Positions 32,701 to 44,145 of a DNA stretch of 64,000 nucleotides are shown piece after piece. The DNA comes from Atriophallophorus winterbourni (lineage: Eukaryota; Platyhelminthes; Trematoda; Plagiorchiida; Microphallidae), in the NCBI GenBank assembly GCA_013407085.1, contig JACCGJ010025938.1:1-64000 (forward strand), in the 5' to 3' direction. Both the position numbers and the translations under genes were made by a program. Position 1 is the first letter of the stretch. Each line of letters opens with the position of its first letter. The notes under the pieces are model-generated. The model did not search any database, was not told the DNA's origin, and was given only the letters and a program-made list of their open reading frames with translations.

Positions 32701-33600
32701 CAATAGACAACAGGCACATTCACTGGAAAAAGTCTGGGAAAAGCCCAAGCCACAAGGCATCTAAACCTCTTGTGAATGCACCTATTGATGTGCAAGCTAT
32801 TAGTTCCTCAGGCAGCTTGCTCCAGAAGCTTACCACTCTTTCACTGAAAAAGTGTTGCCTAAGATTCAGACTGCTGTGGTTTTTCGCGAGCTTCAATGTA
32901 TGTCCTCTAGTTGAGGTGTTGATTGCTCGAGATAACAGGATTTGACAGCCTTCGTCGCCTAAGCCTTTCAGGATTTTGAAAGTTTCTATGAGGTCACCCA
33001 GTAGACGCCGACGCCGGAAGGAGAAGAGACCTAAAGAAATTATACGTTCTTCGTAGGGTTTCCAAAACATACCTTCAACCATTTTAGTAGCCAGTCGTTG
33101 GACTCTTTCTAATAGTAATATGTCCTTTTGAAAGAAAAGACTCCAGGCTTGCACTAATATAACTTCGGATTTTTAAGTGCTTTTCTTCAATCACACCCAC
33201 CAACATTTTGAAGAAGTCAATTTATATATATATGGAGGAACTTTCTTTATTTCGAAAATTTATTTTTACTGTGACCATTATATCTTCACACGCACTATTT
33301 CCTTCATAACTTTTTCTGTTAGTTTCTTTTTTTCCAAACACCGCTCCAGAATTAATCGCATCCTCTTCATTTGATTATTTTGATGCAATCCAGATGAAAC
33401 TTTATTACTGTGTTACATTGCGCGAAAAAAATAACTTTCTTACCCTTGTAAATTTACCATCCTTTATTAAGCGGAAAAATGTTCAAAAATTTCGCTTGAT
33501 AAGGGCATTTTACAATTCATTTATTTTGTACACAATGATAACCTGATCATGTTTTGCATGTCTTGGTGTACCAAGAATACAGTAGTATTATTATTATAAT
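29785..33600 (+). mobile_element. LINE-C copy 1 with 5' inversion and nested LINE-D
   Basis: 29,785-30,545 is ORF1-region sequence in minus orientation (same as 37,310-38,075). It is followed at about 30,562 by the EN end and RT in plus orientation (same as the complement of 36,113 to 34,870). This inverted-5' / direct-3' structure with loss of the middle is the signature of twin priming. RT motifs visible include a KAFFRVPHTLLVLKLSY stretch (31,617-31,670) and VIQGSVLGRLLFLIY. The RT after about 31,840 is deleted, and the 3' UTR resumes at once, is interrupted by LINE-D (32,213-33,170), and ends in a TCTTGG/CCAAGA hairpin (33,561-33,576) and a TTA-rich tail. Confidence 0.85.
32213..33170 (-). 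mobile_element. LINE-D fragment nested in LINE-C 3' UTR
   Basis: A minus-strand frame at 32,720-33,154 encodes the RT thumb and C-terminus (KDILLLERVQRLATKMVEG, LFSFRRRRLLGDLIETFKIL, FFSERVVSFWSKLPEEL), very similar to 63,260-63,660. Beyond its stop comes a 3' UTR with the CTCTCACC/GGTGAAGAG hairpin (32,547-32,572), two diverged tandem copies of a roughly 120-bp block, and a (TGAAC)n-type tail near 32,213. A copy of the same 3' end is at 62,173-62,348. Confidence 0.85.
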
Positions 33601-33723
33601 GATGATCTGCATAGAGTTTCTAACCACACTAAACTCTTCATCTTCGCTAATGACATGAAATTCGTCCTATCATTCCCACCTAATGAAATGCCACAAACTC
33701 TGATATCCCTTAACACTGAAACC
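33601..33723 (+). mobile_element. LINE-C RT fragment, left arm of inverted pair
   Basis: Encodes KLFIFANDMKFVLSFPPNE, the RT active-site region (FADD in family members; Asn in place of the first Asp here), then stops at the HHR258 array. The complement of the same region begins on the other side of the array at 34,736, so the two form inverted arms of about 120 bp. Confidence 0.8.
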
Positions 33724-34735
33724 GAAACGCTAAAATCTCACCGGAAGCACAGGACCCGTTCAGAGGTTTTTGCCTCTCATCAGCTATGCGTATTCGCTGG
33801 ACTCTTCGCGTTTCGAACTAGCATTTGTGTAGACGGATGGCGTAATGCGAACAGAAGTTCTCGTCTACTCGCTAATTTATAAGTAGCTGAAGGGACTAAA
33901 CTAAGCCGAAAACTGATCTAACGGCGTATTGCCGCGAGGGTTATTACAACCCCATGATAGTTCGAAGTAGAATACCATTCCGAAACGCTAAAATCTCACC
34001 GGAAGCACAGGACCCGTTCAGAGGTTTTTGCCTCTCATCAGCTATGCGTATTCGCTGGACTCTTCGCGTTTCGAACTAGCATTTGTGTAGACGGATGGCG
34101 TAATGCGAACAGAAGTTCTCGTCTACTCGCTAATTTATAAGTAGCTGAAGGGACTAAACTAAGCCGAAAACTGATCTAACGGCGTATTGCCGCGAGGGTT
34201 ATTACAACCCCATGATAGTTCGAAGTAGAATACCATTCCGAAACGCTAAAATCTCACCGGAAGCACAGGACCCGTTCAGAGGTTTTTGCCTCTCATCAGC
34301 TATGCGTATTCGCTGGACTCTTCGCGTTTCGAACTAGCATTTGTGTAGACGGATGGCGTAATGCGAACAGAAGTTCTCGTCTACTCGCTAATTTATAAGT
34401 AGCTGAAGGGACTAAACTAAGCCGAAAACTGATCTAACGGCGTATTGCCGCGAGGGTTATTACAACCCCATGATAGTTCGAAGTAGAATACCATTCCGAA
34501 ACGCTAAAATCTCACCGGAAGCACAGGACCCGTTCAGAGGTTTTTGCCTCTCATCAGCTATGCGTATTCGCTGGACTCTTCGCGTTTCGAACTAGCATTT
34601 GTGTAGACGGATGGCGTAATACGAACAGAAGTTCTCGTCTACTCGCTAATTTATAAGTAGCTGAAGGGACTAAACTAAGCCCCAACTGATCGAACGGCGT
34701 ATTGCCGTGAGGGTTATTACAACCCCAAGATATGC
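33724..34735 (-). repeat. HHR258 tandem array, four units
   Basis: Four units with an exact 258-bp period (the GAAACGC start recurs at 33,724, 33,982, 34,240 and 34,498). The first three are essentially identical; the fourth diverges near its end. No protein is encoded. On the minus strand each unit contains a hammerhead-like fold. Sequence and unit differ from HHR246. The array lies exactly at the centre of inverted LINE-C RT arms, and I could not define a target duplication. Confidence 0.95.
33747..33790 (-). ncRNA. Candidate type-I hammerhead ribozyme in HHR258 (first of four)
   Basis: Minus-strand order: stem I 5' strand GCATAG (33,789-33,784), core CTGATGA (33,783-33,777), stem II GAGG/CCTC with a six-base loop (33,776-33,763), GAA (33,761-33,759), a minimal stem III region, cleavage-site C at 33,753, and stem I 3' strand CTGTGC (33,752-33,747) pairing with all six bases of GCATAG (one G-U). 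Deviations from the consensus are one extra U between stem II and GAA, and C instead of A after GAA. Repeats of the motif lie at 34,005-34,048, 34,263-34,306 and 34,521-34,564. Architecture is close to the schistosome SM-alpha hammerhead. Activity is uncertain. Confidence 0.55.
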
Positions 34736-34739
34736 AAGC

Positions 34740-35725
34740 TCAGTGTGGAGGGATATCAGAGTTTGTGGCATTTCATTAGGTGGTAAAGATAGGACGACTT
34801 TTATGTCATCAGCGAAGATAAAGAGTTTAGAGTGGTTCACAACACTTTGCAGATCATTACCATAAATGAGAAAAAGAAGGGGGCCTAGAACGCTGTCCTG
34901 AATAACGCCACATGGAATCGGCTGATTAGGAGAAGTAACACTGTTAACGCTAACTGAAAAGGTGCGATCAGACAGAAAATAATGAAACCAGCTTAATAAA
35001 GGCCCATGAATACCTAAATATGATAACTTCAAAAGGAGTAGCGTATGTGAAACCTGATCGAAAGCCTTGCTTATGTCTATGAATACAATTATCACTGATA
35101 ATCCTTGGTCTAGTAAACAGGTTATGTGATCTAAATATTCTAACTGGCAGGTTGCTCAAGATTTTTGGTTAAGGAAACCATGTTGGACTGGGGAGAACGC
35201 ATCTGGGCCAAGGTAGTCCAACAAAGATTTCTTAATTAACTTTTCAAATAACCTAGAGAGAATAGGAGTGCAATTAATAGTGCGATAATTCGTAACGAGG
35301 TTCGAATTACCAGATTTTAAACGAGGGATAATAACCAAGTGTTTACAATGAGTTGTAAAGATTCTGGATTTGAGAGAAATATTAAAAAGATTTGATCAGA
35401 GTAAGGTAAAATCTTCACTGCTGTTGTGTAAGATGGCTGATATAAAACCTACACCATCGGGCTTGTATGAAATTTCACTTCGACGGGAAATATCTTTTAT
35501 TTCTTTTAAAGTCAAAGTAAAGGAGTCAATAGTATTCAAGGGAACGTTATTGTTTGCCGGTGGATGATAAATGTTATTATTAAATGAGCTGCTGAAGAAT
35601 AAAGAGAAAGCCTGACTTATTGTGGGCGGGTCAGTAGTGACTACATCCTTATTATCTTTTTGATAAATAATTGAAGAAATGTCACGTTTTAATGAGATAC
35701 ATTTATTCATCGTAAGAAAATTCAA
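34740..35725 (-). pseudogene. LINE-C linker and RT, copy 2
   Basis: Frames at 35,396-35,725 (linker, with DGVGFISAILHNSSED), 35,156-35,338 (VIIPRLKSGNSNLVTNYR and SPVQHGFLNQKS) and 34,670-35,095 (FIDISKAFDQVSHTLLLLKL, PCGVIQDSVLGPLLFLIY, KLFIFADDIKVVLSLPP). The catalytic FADD is intact. The reading frame runs on into the HHR258 array, where the RT is lost. Confidence 0.85.
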
Positions 35726-35993
35726 GGACTTGTTCTTTGAGTCACTGCTTAAAGCCTTTCTTTCTTGACGCTCTAGAAGGCGAATTTTAATACCCGGGAG
35801 AGTGTTACATAGCTCATGTCGGCGTATAACAGAGAAAAAGTCAAACTTATGATCCGCAGAATTAGAGAGCCGAGCAATCTTTTTTGAGAAGGGTTATGTT
35901 CGCTTCTCCTAATATGAGAGGTAGACGAACTCCGAAGACATGCGAAGAGGTTATCATGGAAAATCGAAGAAATACGATCAAAGTCTAAAGAAA

Positions 35994-36891
35994 TTAAAAA
36001 TTCAGTTCAGTCGTTGTCTCTGAGAAGATACGAAAACTTAGTCCAGTAATATAAACTTTCTCATCATTGTGAATATATGCCGGCTTCCGAAAAAGGCGCA
36101 GAATGCAAGTGACCATATTGTGGTCGCAACGGTACAGTGGAGCTAAAATTTCAACGTTGCTGGGATCAGTACTTAGAGTGAAGATCAGGTCTGAAATGCT
36201 TAATAGTCTCGTAGGCTTACTCACAGATTGTGTGAAACCAAAAAGATTGATTGTTTTAGCGAATGCTGAAAATTTAATCGAAATGTGGGGGTATTTCCAG
36301 CTGATGCATGGCATGTTGAAATCTCCAGCAATAATGTTATTGCTAAGAGGGGCAATGGATGCCTCAGTAAAGACATTTATAAGCTTCTCAATAGTAAGTG
36401 TGGAAGGAGATGGTGGATTATAGATGCACCATATGAGAGCATCAAGAGAAGGTATGGTGATCCAAATTGAGTCATCTAGATCTTCTAACATATGCCGGAA
36501 AATCTGTATTAACATAAATGAGAATACCACCACCACGGGTGTGGGTGCGGTCCTTACGAAACATGAAATAGTTGGCTAATTCAATTGAAACGTTGGAAAC
36601 GTCATGAGATGTCTCCGTCTCTGTGATGAGAACTATTTCGTACGGGTTTGAGATCAAGATATGTTGAAGGGTAGGAAGCTTAGAGATAATCGACCGTGCA
36701 TTAAATAATAGAAGATGAATTTTAGGATACTTAATATGTGTAACCGAAAGTGATTTACATGAGTGGTCTGAAATTGATGGTGTTAATTTAAGTAAGGATT
36801 TAGATAATGAAGAGGAAAATGTTGCAGAGGAAAATGTTGCATCGGAATATACCTGGTTCGCAAAGGGTCTAGGTATTAAACGGGTTCCCAT
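35994..36891 (-). pseudogene. LINE-C endonuclease, copy 2
   Basis: Two frames (36,472-36,891 and 35,994-36,536) together show the AP-endonuclease motifs: LLLFNARSIISK, VLITETET (catalytic Glu kept, Trp of TETW lost), RGGGILIYV, IIAGDFNMP, a SDLIFT stretch and YRCDHNMV (SDH reads CDH). A frameshift lies in the overlap around 36,480-36,530. Confidence 0.8.
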
Positions 36892-37353
36892 TCATTAAGA
36901 AACGCTTATCTAGGGTACCTGACGTGTATTGAAGTAGGAAATGGTAGAATCTTGAAGAAGGATAGTGAAAACGGGAATGCTTATGAAATAAAGGACTATG
37001 GAAAGAAATAATTGGGCCGAATGGGTCAGATGTGACCGGGAAGTGTCTATGGACGGGATGATAAGTGTATAAACCATGGGTGGTTTATATTCATCAATGT
37101 TTCGCTTGGCCCTATGTATACGATTGATGTGTGGTTCACCTCGAAGTAGTGGCGAATTTGCCTTGAATACAGGGAGCACGAGTTTTTCAGTAGATTTACC
37201 TGACGATCGAGCTGCGGGGCGTACATCTGCAGTGACCGTTTTAATAGTGGTGAGATTGCATTCATGGGCAAGATTTGCGGTATCAATGTTTAAATTAGGT
37301 CTAGCTATAAAGGGGATGCTACCTGAAGTTGGTATATCATCAGAAGCTGAGGC

Positions 37354-38452
37354 TCAGGGTATAGATGTTGATGTGGAATTATCAGCGACAATATCCAGGT
37401 CTAATAAATTGGGGATAACTGTTGAGGGGTTTACTACGTCGCAACGCTTCGGAAGGCATTTGCGCTGTAAGGGTGTGTTGTCTGGCTTGATCAACACATT
37501 GGAAAATTGAGGCAAAGATTTTAAAACATGTTGATTAATAAATATATGCAACGCATAATTTTCTTTAACACATTTCATTAAAACCGGGGCATAAATGCGG
37601 TTAGAAGGCTTCCTAAGCCGCATTACAGATGCAGATTCTAGGGGAGGCCATATCGAGACATTACTATTTTTAAGTTCCACTAAAAGGTATCTATCGCCTA
37701 CATTAAAAAGAATAATGTTTTTAGCACGGTTTCGACGCTGCTCAAATTATGAGGTCAGCGACATTATGAATCGACCAGTTTGTTCAAGTAAATCAGAGTC
37801 TAACACGTAACTAAGGTTAAGAAGGATAGCTAGTGGTTCTAATATACTGTAAATTTTAGGAACCGTGGACAGCTTATCCGCGACTGATTTAAATCTTGTT
37901 TTCTAGGTTCCGTACAGTAGACAGAACCGTGGACATATTTCCATCAAGAAACACCGAACATATTTTTATTTGAGATGTAATTCGGTGTGTTGCTCTTGAA
38001 GATTTCGATAGCTTGTAATGAGACATATCGACAGTATAACTATAAGTATGTGTAATGCAGATAAAAGACTTGTTAAAATCTATTAACCCGAGAATTAGTA
38101 TGATATGTTGCGACGTTCTCGACTTGTAGGGATAATTTATGGACATCGAATTTACCTCTTCGACATCTGGTTGCATTGGTGTGATAGAATAATCAACAGC
38201 CGTGTGTTTAAATTCAGATAATGTAGCATTTTAAGAGATGTCATTTAGTTCGACTGCAATGCGATTTAACTGTTGAAAAGCAGTATTCTTTTCCATATAT
38301 ACATATAAAACTTTGCGATTGTCTGCAGTCAGGCTCTGTTGCCATAATTCTCGGATGACGTTGTCGTAGGTGTAGTGATGGTGTGTGATCACCATTGCTT
38401 CTGTAGAAAGATCTTCAAATGAGGTATCATAGAATGCCGACTCAAGATCCAT
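37354..38452 (-). pseudogene. LINE-C ORF1 region, copy 2
   Basis: Three broken frames (38,231-38,452, 37,889-38,176 and 37,354-37,680). The last includes IWPPLESASVMRLRKPSNR and a basic RKCLPKRC stretch, compatible with a nucleic-acid-binding ORF1. There is no clear domain and the start is uncertain. The inverted segment of copy 1 (29,785-30,545) is the same region. Confidence 0.5.
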
Positions 38453-38795
38453 TCATTAATTAAAAATTATAATGACGGAAAATTAAAAAATAAATCGACG
38501 TATAAGATACAAACCAAAATTTAAACAAGAAAAATGTTTAGAGCTTGCAAATTTGAAACAGTTGATCTAAATTAATTTCACCGGTGATTGTCGAAGCTTT
38601 CCGATTATTATACACAATAAGCCAAAATACACTTCTCAACGTCACATTGCATACAAAACTAAAGCAATCACACACGATAGATTTGTCCATAGCGGCATTG
38701 ATAATACTATTGAAATTTTGTAAATATTAACATGTATGCATTATAACAAAACAATAACTGAATATGTTCGACGAATAAAATAATATAAAATATAA
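38453..38795. other. No gene seen
   Basis: AT-rich sequence between LINE-C copy 2 and the BEL element. No open frame, repeat or structure stood out. Confidence 0.5.
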
Positions 38796-39308
38796 TGTAT
38801 CGGCCAATGTCGTTAGTTAATGCGTAGATCCCCCGTCCCTAGTTCGACAAATTCGGAACCACGATTTGGGTTTACTACGGTACTGTAATTAATGACAGTT
38901 ACAATAATAATGGTATACAAACCTCAATTATATCGGAACGCACCGGTACAATGGAGTCAAAACTCCAGCAATAATAGATTCAATGAAAATGACGACCTGA
39001 CGCATAAAAACTAGAAATACTTAATTTACCAATGTTGTCGTCCAAATTTCCGTATGAAACAACAAATGACACACAAATTGGTGTCCGAATTGAAACAATA
39101 AAATGAGCCCAAATACCACGTGCAAAAATATGTGGAATTTAATGGCAGCCAAGCAAAATCAATCAGTTCAACAAAACAAAAAATGTGTACAAGTGGATCG
39201 AACAGTATCAAAAATGTATACACAAATAGGTAACACCGTGAATAATTAAGAAAAAATCAATTTGTCTAAATAGAAAAATAAGAAGGAATTTTACACAAAT
39301 TTTTGTCA
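38796..39308 (-). repeat. BEL 3' LTR
   Basis: Partner of 42,846-43,358 at an offset of exactly 4,050. No indels between the two were seen. Confidence 0.92.
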
Positions 39309-39632
39309 TTTACACCGCCCGCCAAATTCCTTCTAGAGCTTACTTCTGAATGAACAAACTGATTGGTTCCACCTTCCTAACTACCCGACCCTGAATAAAG
39401 CAGAATGGCAATGACTCTATTTAGTAGCGAGTCACACACGCCACGTCGCATCGCCATCATTGGACACATGTGGCTTTTTATAGGGAAAAATTTTGCCGGA
39501 CTAAAACCCACCACGTCCTCAGGTTCTGCCGTTCTCCTTTAAGAAGTTTGAGCTAGCCCTATCTGCGCTGCCAAGCCAGACTCCGAGCAATCCTCTTCTT
39601 GTGCTCTTTCCGGCAGACAAATTTTCCGTACA

Positions 39633-41351
39633 TCACGTGTTACCGAACAATTTTTTGAGCGAACAACAACAGTTCGGATCATCTTGAGTTGCCGGTCTGG
39701 CATCTAACCGTTTACAGGTTAAACATTTCGCGAGTGCTCGTTCCACGCATGATAGCCCACTGATCGGCCAAAATTTCCTGCGCAGGACGCTCAGGGTATG
39801 CGCTGGCTCAGAATGTCCTTCGAGCAGATGAACATCAAAAATCAATAGGTCAGTAACATTATGCCTCTTAGAAATTATAATGGGATGAATGCTTTCATCT
39901 GCAAGATCAGAATGCCTCAATCGACCACCAACTTTCCAAATACCTTGATCAATAAATGGGCGTAACTTCTTCAATGATGACACATTGAACTCGCAGGGCT
40001 CACTTAGCGCCTTATCACCAAATACTTTCCGCTGCGTCAATAGAATAACTTCTGCTTCGGCATTTCGGAATTCGTCTAATCCGATCTTGCCTACCAATAA
40101 AGATCCATCGGAGCCATGACCAAACATGATAATAACATAACGCTTGAAACGGACCAGCCATGCAATCGAGCGTACAAGCCGTTTCCAACTACAGAATCGA
40201 CGAAGAATGACGTCCATCGGAAACCTTTTAATGGGACCCGAAATGTCATTTTTGTCCCACCAGAGAATTAGAAGAGCATCTCTATCATTCTCCGGCACCT
40301 TCACCTGTGAGAACATTTCTGCGATATCAGCGGCGACGGCATAGGCATGTAAGCGGAAGCGTATCAACACGTCGATCATATTCGTTGTCAGATTTGGTCC
40401 TTGAAGTAGGGCATCATTCAACGATACACCGTTGTGCTTAGCAGCACAATCGAACACAATTCTAAGCTTTTCTGGTTTCTTAGGATTGAAAACAGGATGG
40501 TGAGGCAAATACCAAGCATGATTCTCATCTGCATTACTCGGAACGGGTTCGATATAACCAGTAGTCAAATGATGTGCCATTATCCTGTTGTAGCGTTCGA
40601 ATAACGCACTGTAACGTTCGAATCGACGCCTCAAGTAGCCCAAGCGCTTTTCCGCTATCCAATAATTTGCGGTAAGTTTACATCTATCACCCCTCCATGG
40701 TAGCGGCACCTGGAAGTGACCGTCAATAAATTTTGATCGTTTTACTAGAGAAAATGCTTCTTCATCTTCACGCGATCGTTCTTTGCCTTCTGTGGCAATA
40801 TCCACAAATTCAGTATTGTATAGCCTCCTGATACATTCATCGATGGACCCTTCATCCGTAGAAGAATTTAAACTGAAGACATTTTTCGAGTCTTGACATG
40901 CCGGTCCTTGCAAAATCCAACCCAACAATGTTTTCGTTGCAAATGGACGGCGCCTGCCTCCTAATCGCTGTTCCAACGCCCAATGCGCTTCCGGAACGTT
41001 ACATCCAATCAGCAAGGTCATTTCTTGCCCAACATTCTCCGAGAATCTTAGATCCTTCAAATGATCATATCTTGCGATGATACTATTCGGGGAATTCATT
41101 GTTACTTCAGGTAACTTGGAAATCGTGTAGGCTTCGGCAACATGAATTACTTCATCCCCGTCAACGGAATGTACATTGAAACTCGATACTAAACTTTTCA
41201 ATTTTCGATGCAAACCGAGCGAGGTTATCGACACATTAAATGCGACACTAGGCATACCGAATTTTTCAACAAATCTTTGTGAGATCAGAGTGGTATCCGA
41301 GCCATTATCGAGTAACGCTACGATTGGAAACGCGCCCCACAGGCGTGTCAA
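39633..41351 (-). pseudogene. BEL pol, internally deleted
   Basis: A frame of about 570 codons: protease with LLDNGSDTTLI, a BEL spacer (GWILQGPAC), RT start (YLPHHPVFNPKKPEKLRIVF; AVAADIAEMFSQV with the motif-A Asp), then an abrupt switch after KRFPMDV to a CSWKRLVRSIAWLVRFKRY stretch and the pre-integrase region (VGGRLRHSDL; a zinc-binding HLLEGHSEPAHTLSVL ... CLTCKR). The RT YxDD box, most of RNase H and the integrase DDE core are missing. The deletions left the frame open, so a fusion protein could still be made. Confidence 0.92.
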
Positions 41352-42615
41352 TTTTCACCGTCAAGTAACCCAGGCTTACTGCTGGACTGAGAGCAGTAGC
41401 ACTGTAATTAATAGTTTTTTGTTGCTCACTTATACGATTATAATGTAGAAACGAATGGTGACGTCTACCACACCCTTCGACGGAGCAAACAGTCGGCACC
41501 TTGCAGTCGCATGCTTTATGAGACCGGTTCAAGCAAACGTAGCACATACCGTGTTGCTTAGCAATAGCCCATCTGTCTTTCACATCAGCCTTCAGATATG
41601 TAGGGCAGTTTTCTATTCGATGAGGTCCTTTACACTGGTAGCATTCTATTCGCATTAATGGGGAGTAACTTGTGGTCATGTACACTCTCCGTCCTTCGGA
41701 CAATTTCAATTTCTCTGATGGCTTAGTTGACCCATTAGTCTCATTAATGAGCATGCCAAACCTGCTCCTGGCCATTCTCGCTTTGCGGGAGACAAAATCG
41801 GATAAACGTGCAAAGTCAACTTCTGACCCATCAGCGGCAATCGCATCTACCAGGTCAGCCCATTGCTGTTGTAGTCCAGCCGGCAAACATTTGACCAATC
41901 CTTCCAAGGTGGTGACTAAGTTCAAGTCTGCTTCACAGCGCATTTGCTTTAAAGCAATCTGACAACTTTCCATCTTCAAAGCAAGGTTTGACAGACTATC
42001 CGAATCGCTTCTTACTTTGGCTGCTTCACTTACCACCTCGGTCAATAACGAGCGTGCGACGACATGAGGCAGGCCAAACATTTCCTGTAGGATGCTGCGT
42101 GCTCTTTTATACCCCTCTTCAGGCGACAGCATCACACAAGCATCAGTCGCTTTTCGAGCATTGCCTCGGCAATAATACATAAGATATAGCAAACGCTGTC
42201 CGGAATCGCAAGTTTTCGATCCTATATAACACTCAAATTGCCGAAAAAATTTCCAGTAATCCACCGAATTGCCATCAAATGTAGATAACTCTACCCTAGG
42301 CAATGAAGCAACATCGTTGACGACCCTTTGTGACATCTTCACCGCTTCCGACTCAATATGTCGATTAACCGGAACTTCAGCAACATAGTTGTCGTTGACA
42401 CTGCATCCGCTCAAACGAGCTATCGTCTCCTCAGCAATCACTAAATCTCTCTCTAATTCGAGCTCACGCACAGACGGCCCATGTTTAGAGTCGAAATTAG
42501 GACAACCTCGAGATGATATACAAGAGCTATGCGAGGCAGAACCAATAGTGTCACTATCACCATTACAGGCAAGCTTATCAGTAGTGTTCAGACGTTTCGA
42601 TTTACGTGGCATCAT
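41305..42615 (-). pseudogene. BEL gag
   Basis: The frame is open upstream to 42,744, but the first good ATG pair is at 42,615/42,612. It encodes a BEL-type gag: VELSTFDGNSVDYWKFFRQF (capsid start), the YCRGNARKATDACVML stretch, LVKCLPAGLQQQWADLV, then a C-terminal Cys/His region CYQCKGPHRIENC and CYVCLNRSHKACDC. It runs out of frame at a CCCC run (41,335-41,338, + strand) just before the protease. That single-base shift could be real or an assembly error, because gag and pol are normally one frame in BEL elements. Confidence 0.92.
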
Positions 42616-42845
42616 CAAAAATGGCGAAACAAAAAATAAAAAAGGCAAGAACGTCACCAATGTTTGAACAGAAATGAGTAGATGTACGAGGGTCCAAGTT
42701 GATCCTCGTTCCGCTGGATTGGCGATCCAATTGACCGTATCCAATTAGGCAATTCGATTTGAGTGCTTCTCGTCAAGTTTGGGAAGAAAACGAATACTTC
42801 TCGTCCAGTTAGAGAAGAATCAAAATCCAGTTCCAAATTGAGTAC

Positions 42846-43358
42846 TGTATCGACCAATGTCGTTAGTTAATGCGTAGATCCCCCGTCCCTAGTTCGACAA
42901 ATTCGGAACCACGATTTGGGTTTACTACGGTACTGTAATTAATGACAGTTACAATAATAATGGTATACAAACCTCAATTATATCGGAACGCACCGGTACA
43001 ATGGAGTCAAAACTCCAGCAATAATAGATTCAATGAAAATGACGACCTGACGCATAAAAACTAGAAATACTTAATTTACCAATGTTGTCGTCCAAATTTC
43101 CGTATGAAACAACAAATGACACACAAATTGGTGTCCGAATTGAAACAATAAAATGAGCCCAAATACCACGTGCAAAAATATGTGGAATTTAATGGCAGCC
43201 AAGCAAAATCAATCAGTTCAACAAAACAAAAAATGTGTACAAGTGGATCGAACAGTATCAAAAATGCATACACAAATAGGTAAAACCGTGAATAATTAAG
43301 AAAAAATCAATTTGTCTAAATAGAAAAATAAGAAGGAATTTTACACAAATTTTTGTCA
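42846..43358 (-). repeat. BEL 5' LTR
   Basis: On the element strand it starts TGACAAAAATTTG and ends GATACA. Identical to the other LTR except at three positions (equivalents of 38,803, 39,217 and 39,233). Confidence 0.92.
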
Positions 43359-43360
43359 TT

Positions 43361-43720
43361 CACATATACAATGATAGAAACGTCATGAATACAGTTGTAT
43401 TATCTCCGATAGATACATATTCTTCAGCGTTAGCGCAGATTATGGTGTATAGTGGTGGCGTATGATTTCGGTGTTTGTTTCGGGTTTACGCGTTTGTTAG
43501 TTTGATATATGTCGTTATTTCGAGAACTCCATTTCCGGTATTTTATTTGTACACACAGCTCACGTATACCGTGAAAAAAGAACTCAGTTTTGTTAAAAAG
43601 ACCCTAGTGATGTCGATTCACTGCAGATCCGTCTATCGATAAGCATCAGACATTTTCACTACTAAAGAGAATTTTTAGTAGCTTCTCTAAACAGAAAACT
43701 ACCATCATCATAATTACGTA
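43361..43720. other. No gene seen
   Basis: Unique-looking AT-rich sequence between the BEL element and a LINE-B scrap; no feature recognised. Confidence 0.5.
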
Positions 43721-43880
43721 CATCAGACCCACGATGAAATCTGCTGTACAATTATGGTCGTAATGGCTTACACAATGTTGCGACTTTGCAAAGAATATAC
43801 CATTGAGCTACCATACTTTTCGCAGGACTCGGCCGGAAACCATACAAGGAGCAAGCCAAAACCCTGAATTTATTCGATTT
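43721..43880 (+). mobile_element. LINE-B RT thumb scrap
   Basis: Closely matches the complement of 21,240-21,380 of LINE-B copy 3, from CATCAGACCCACGATG through TGTTGCGACTTTGCAA to CCGGAAACC. Short and non-functional. Confidence 0.75.
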
Positions 43881-43926
43881 TCAGGTTGTCATCTAATATT
43901 TTGAATAGCGCAACTCAATAATGCTT

Positions 43927-44145
43927 TGTAGTTTATAGTGCGGAATTGATCCTGAGACTGCGTGCGTTCCAGCCATGTTCACATTCAAATGCTCCTCCGA
44001 GACAACCACAGAAGAACAAAGACCATGCGTGGTCAAAAGGCATACTGTTATTATTGAGTGTGTTGACTATAACGAAACGGTATTTAACATTTGAAGATCG
44101 TTAACTGAGTTGACGAAAAAACATCGATGAAATGGGAGTGCTAAC
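43927..44145 (-). repeat. Gypsy-2 3' LTR remnant
   Basis: Matches 52,516-52,730 with many differences, sharing GGAATTGATCCTGAGACTG, CTCCGAGACA and GAGTTGACGAA-type blocks. It is truncated on the right, next to LINE-C copy 3. Confidence 0.75.

Larger units (their letters stand above)
34736..38452 (-). mobile_element. LINE-C copy 2, CR1/jockey-like
   Basis: Minus-strand order: ORF1 region (38,452-37,354), EN (36,891-35,994), linker (35,725-35,396) and RT (35,338-34,736), cut off by the HHR258 array just after the active site. It gives the best view of the LINE-C 5' half. Multiple frameshifts make it inactive. Confidence 0.88.
38796..43358 (-). mobile_element. Internally deleted BEL/Pao LTR retrotransposon
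   Basis: Two direct LTRs of 513 bp (38,796-39,308 and 42,846-43,358) flank a 3.5-kb interior read on the minus strand as gag, protease, partial RT, and N-terminal integrase. A purine-rich GGCGGGCGG lies just before the 3' LTR on the element strand, consistent with a polypurine tract. LTRs differ at 3 positions by direct comparison, so insertion is recent. The interior is shorter than a complete BEL and lacks essential catalytic parts, so this copy must depend on enzymes supplied in trans. No 5-bp target duplication could be recognised. Confidence 0.95.

Noticed and set aside
38786..43370. Target-site duplication for the BEL element
   Set aside because: Flanks TATAA (left) and TTCAC or CACAT (right) do not match, so no duplication is claimed.
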